NCBI GenBank assembly: GCA_030746295.1
Contig: JASLMY010000099.1
Span: 1 to 16,827 of the forward strand
Reading direction: 5' to 3'
DNA from: Alphaproteobacteria bacterium
Lineage (GTDB): Bacteria > Pseudomonadota > Alphaproteobacteria > GCA-2731375
Length of the DNA stretch: 16,827 bases
Under the pieces are notes generated by a model. The model saw only the letters and a program-made list of their open reading frames with translations, was not told the origin of the DNA and did not search any database. Within the stretch, counting starts at the first letter, position 1, and each line of letters starts with the position of its first letter. Shown here in pieces: positions 15,605 to 16,827 of the stretch. A program made the position numbers and the translations under genes.

Positions 15605-16744
15605 ATGGATTTCGAGTTCGGGGAAGCGCACAGCCAAGTGCGCGAGACGATCCGGCGCTTCGCGCAAGCGGAGATCGCGCCCTTGGTGCGCGAGGCGGAG
15701 GAGGCCGAGCGCTTCCCGGCGGGGCTCTTCGCCAAGTGGGGGGAACTCGGCCTCTTGGGCGCCCGCTATCCGGAGACCGACGGCGGTGCCGGCCTCGACA
15801 AGATCTCCGACTGCATCATCCGCGAGGAGCTGAGCTACGTCAGCCAAGGCTTCGCCGCCGCCTGGTCGGCGCACAGCCACCTCGGCATCTGGTCGATCTG
15901 GCGCGCCGGCACCGAAGAGCAGAAGGCGCGCTTCTTCCGCCCGGCCCTTCTGGGCAGCAAGATCGCCGGCTTCGGCCTGAGCGAGCCCGACGGCGGCTCC
16001 GACGTCCGCGCCCTCAAGACCAAGGCCGCCAAGGTCGACGGCGGCTGGCGCCTCGACGGCTCGAAGATGTACATCACCAACGCGCCGATCGCCGATTTCC
16101 TGCTGGTCGCCGCCCGCACCAAGGCCGAGCTGACGATGGACGCGGTCAGCCTCTTCATCGTCGAGCTGCCGAACGACGGCTTCGCCATCAGCCATCTGGA
16201 GAAGGAGGGCATCCGCGCGTCGGAGACCGGCCTGATCCATATCGCGGACGCCTTCGTGCCCGACGACTGCCTGCTGGGCGGGGTCACGGGCACCTATCCC
16301 GTCATCCTGGAGAGCCTGTCGGAGAACCGCATCGGGGTCTCGGCCAACGCGCTGGGGATGGCGCGGGCCGCCTTCGACGCGGCGCACGAGTTCGCCCAGA
16401 GCCGCATCGTCCGAGGCAAGCCGATCATCGAGTACCAGGCCATCGCCCACAAGCTCGCCGACATGGCGGCCGAGATCGAGGCCGCCAAGTGGCTCGTCTA
16501 CTACGGCGCCTGGCGGGTCGACCAGGAGACCCTCGACGCCGCCACCGCCTCCAAGGTCAAGCTCGTCGCCAGCGAGTGCGCGCTCCGCGTCTCCGAGGCG
16601 GCGATCCGCATCCACGGTGGTGCCGGCATCATGCGCGACTATCCCGTGGGCCGCATCCACCGCGACGCCCTCGTCTACGTCATCGGCGAGGGCACCGCCG
16701 AGATCCAGCGCAACATCATCGCCAAGAGCCTGCGCGAGGGGTGA
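15605..16744 (+). CDS. Acyl-CoA dehydrogenase
   Basis: This 379-aa flavoprotein oxidises an acyl-CoA to the 2-enoyl-CoA and passes electrons to ETF. The three-domain layout is clear: N-terminal helices (EAHSQVRETIRRFAQAEIAP), the beta domain with the flavin/substrate loop GFGLSEPDGGSD, and a C-terminal helical domain with RIHGGAGIMRDYPVGRIHRD. The catalytic Glu362 lies in VIGEGTAEIQRN, the position used by short/medium-chain members. The chain length preference is not fixed by sequence. Two in-frame ATGs occur; GGAGG (15593-15597) is 1 bp from the first (15599) but 7 bp from the second, so I start at 15605. It is divergent from the enolase-superfamily gene. Confidence 0.95.
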   Translation: MDFEFGEAHSQVRETIRRFAQAEIAPLVREAEEAERFPAGLFAKWGELGLLGARYPETDGGAGLDKISDCIIREELSYVSQGFAAAWSAHSHLGIWSIWRAGTEEQKARFFRPALLGSKIAGFGLSEPDGGSDVRALKTKAAKVDGGWRLDGSKMYITNAPIADFLLVAARTKAELTMDAVSLFIVELPNDGFAISHLEKEGIRASETGLIHIADAFVPDDCLLGGVTGTYPVILESLSENRIGVSANALGMARAAFDAAHEFAQSRIVRGKPIIEYQAIAHKLADMAAEIEAAKWLVYYGAWRVDQETLDAATASKVKLVASECALRVSEAAIRIHGGAGIMRDYPVGRIHRDALVYVIGEGTAEIQRNIIAKSLREG

Positions 16745-16827
16745 AGCGGGGATTGCAGCAACGTGGGTTCGCTTCTCTGAGCCTGCGCCTCGGCGCGCAT
16801 TCGCGAGCCTCGCTTCCATGAGCTTCA
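16745..16827. other. Non-coding end of window, no supported gene
   Basis: The final 83 bp hold no supported coding region. An ATG at 16818 lacks a ribosome binding site and is cut by the window edge. The string at about 16787-16806 resembles, inverted, part of the repeat at 541-599 (CGCGAATG near CGCGCCGA). Confidence 0.3.

Overview
The window is high-GC DNA with tightly packed genes and strong GC bias at third codon positions. Gene content (an AcrB-type pump, an ArsR/ArsI/ArsC/aquaporin arsenic cluster, an alphaproteobacterial-type aa3 oxidase subunit I, a GcvA-type LysR regulator, a DUF1326 protein) suggests an alphaproteobacterium, probably of the Rhodospirillales/Kiloniellales kind. That placement is inference, because the window has no rRNA or other phylogenetic marker. 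Both edges look like ordinary chromosome.

Layout. (1) 2-517 (+) is the end of an AhpD/carboxymuconolactone-decarboxylase-family gene. It is broken by an in-frame TGA at 146-148, exactly where the second Cys of the CxxC redox motif belongs (C-V-Y-TGA-T-T-S-H). A 6-bp hairpin with a GU-containing apical loop begins 18 nt after the TGA. I read this as a selenocysteine codon with a bacterial SECIS, so the gene is a selenoprotein that a normal gene caller would split. (2) 599-1642 is a visibly AT-richer island. Two small unrecognised genes (minus strand) lie between two copies of a 34-bp palindrome, one perfect and one with two arm mismatches. (3) 1671-3213 (minus) holds a DUF1326 protein and a two-domain sulfurtransferase, likely one operon. 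(4) 3329-7667 (minus) holds a periplasmic adaptor and an RND pump. (5) 7845-8351 (minus) is a divergent CinA/PncC-like protein. (6) 8470-10537 (+) is a compact arsenic operon, arsR-arsI-arsC-aqpS, apparently led by a leaderless arsR start with an operator-like palindrome on the -10. (7) 10548-10697 (minus) is an unlisted 49-aa small protein with a good ribosome binding site, divergent from a LysR regulator (10912-11856, +). (8) 12018-13628 (+) is cytochrome c oxidase subunit I standing alone. (9) 13635-15470 (minus) holds a coiled-coil protein of unknown function and an enolase-superfamily (mandelate racemase type) enzyme. (10) 15605-16744 (+) is an acyl-CoA dehydrogenase.

How the parts work together. 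The arsenic cluster forms a complete route without an ATP- or proton-driven arsenite pump in view: ArsI splits methylarsenite to arsenite, ArsC reduces arsenate to arsenite, and the aquaglyceroporin lets arsenite leave down its gradient, all under ArsR control. The RND pump and adaptor form a tripartite efflux system whose outer-membrane partner is not here. The other genes look like unconnected housekeeping or catabolic units.

The observations most worth checking are the AhpD-like selenoprotein with its SECIS, the palindrome-bounded two-gene island, and the small protein opposite the LysR gene.
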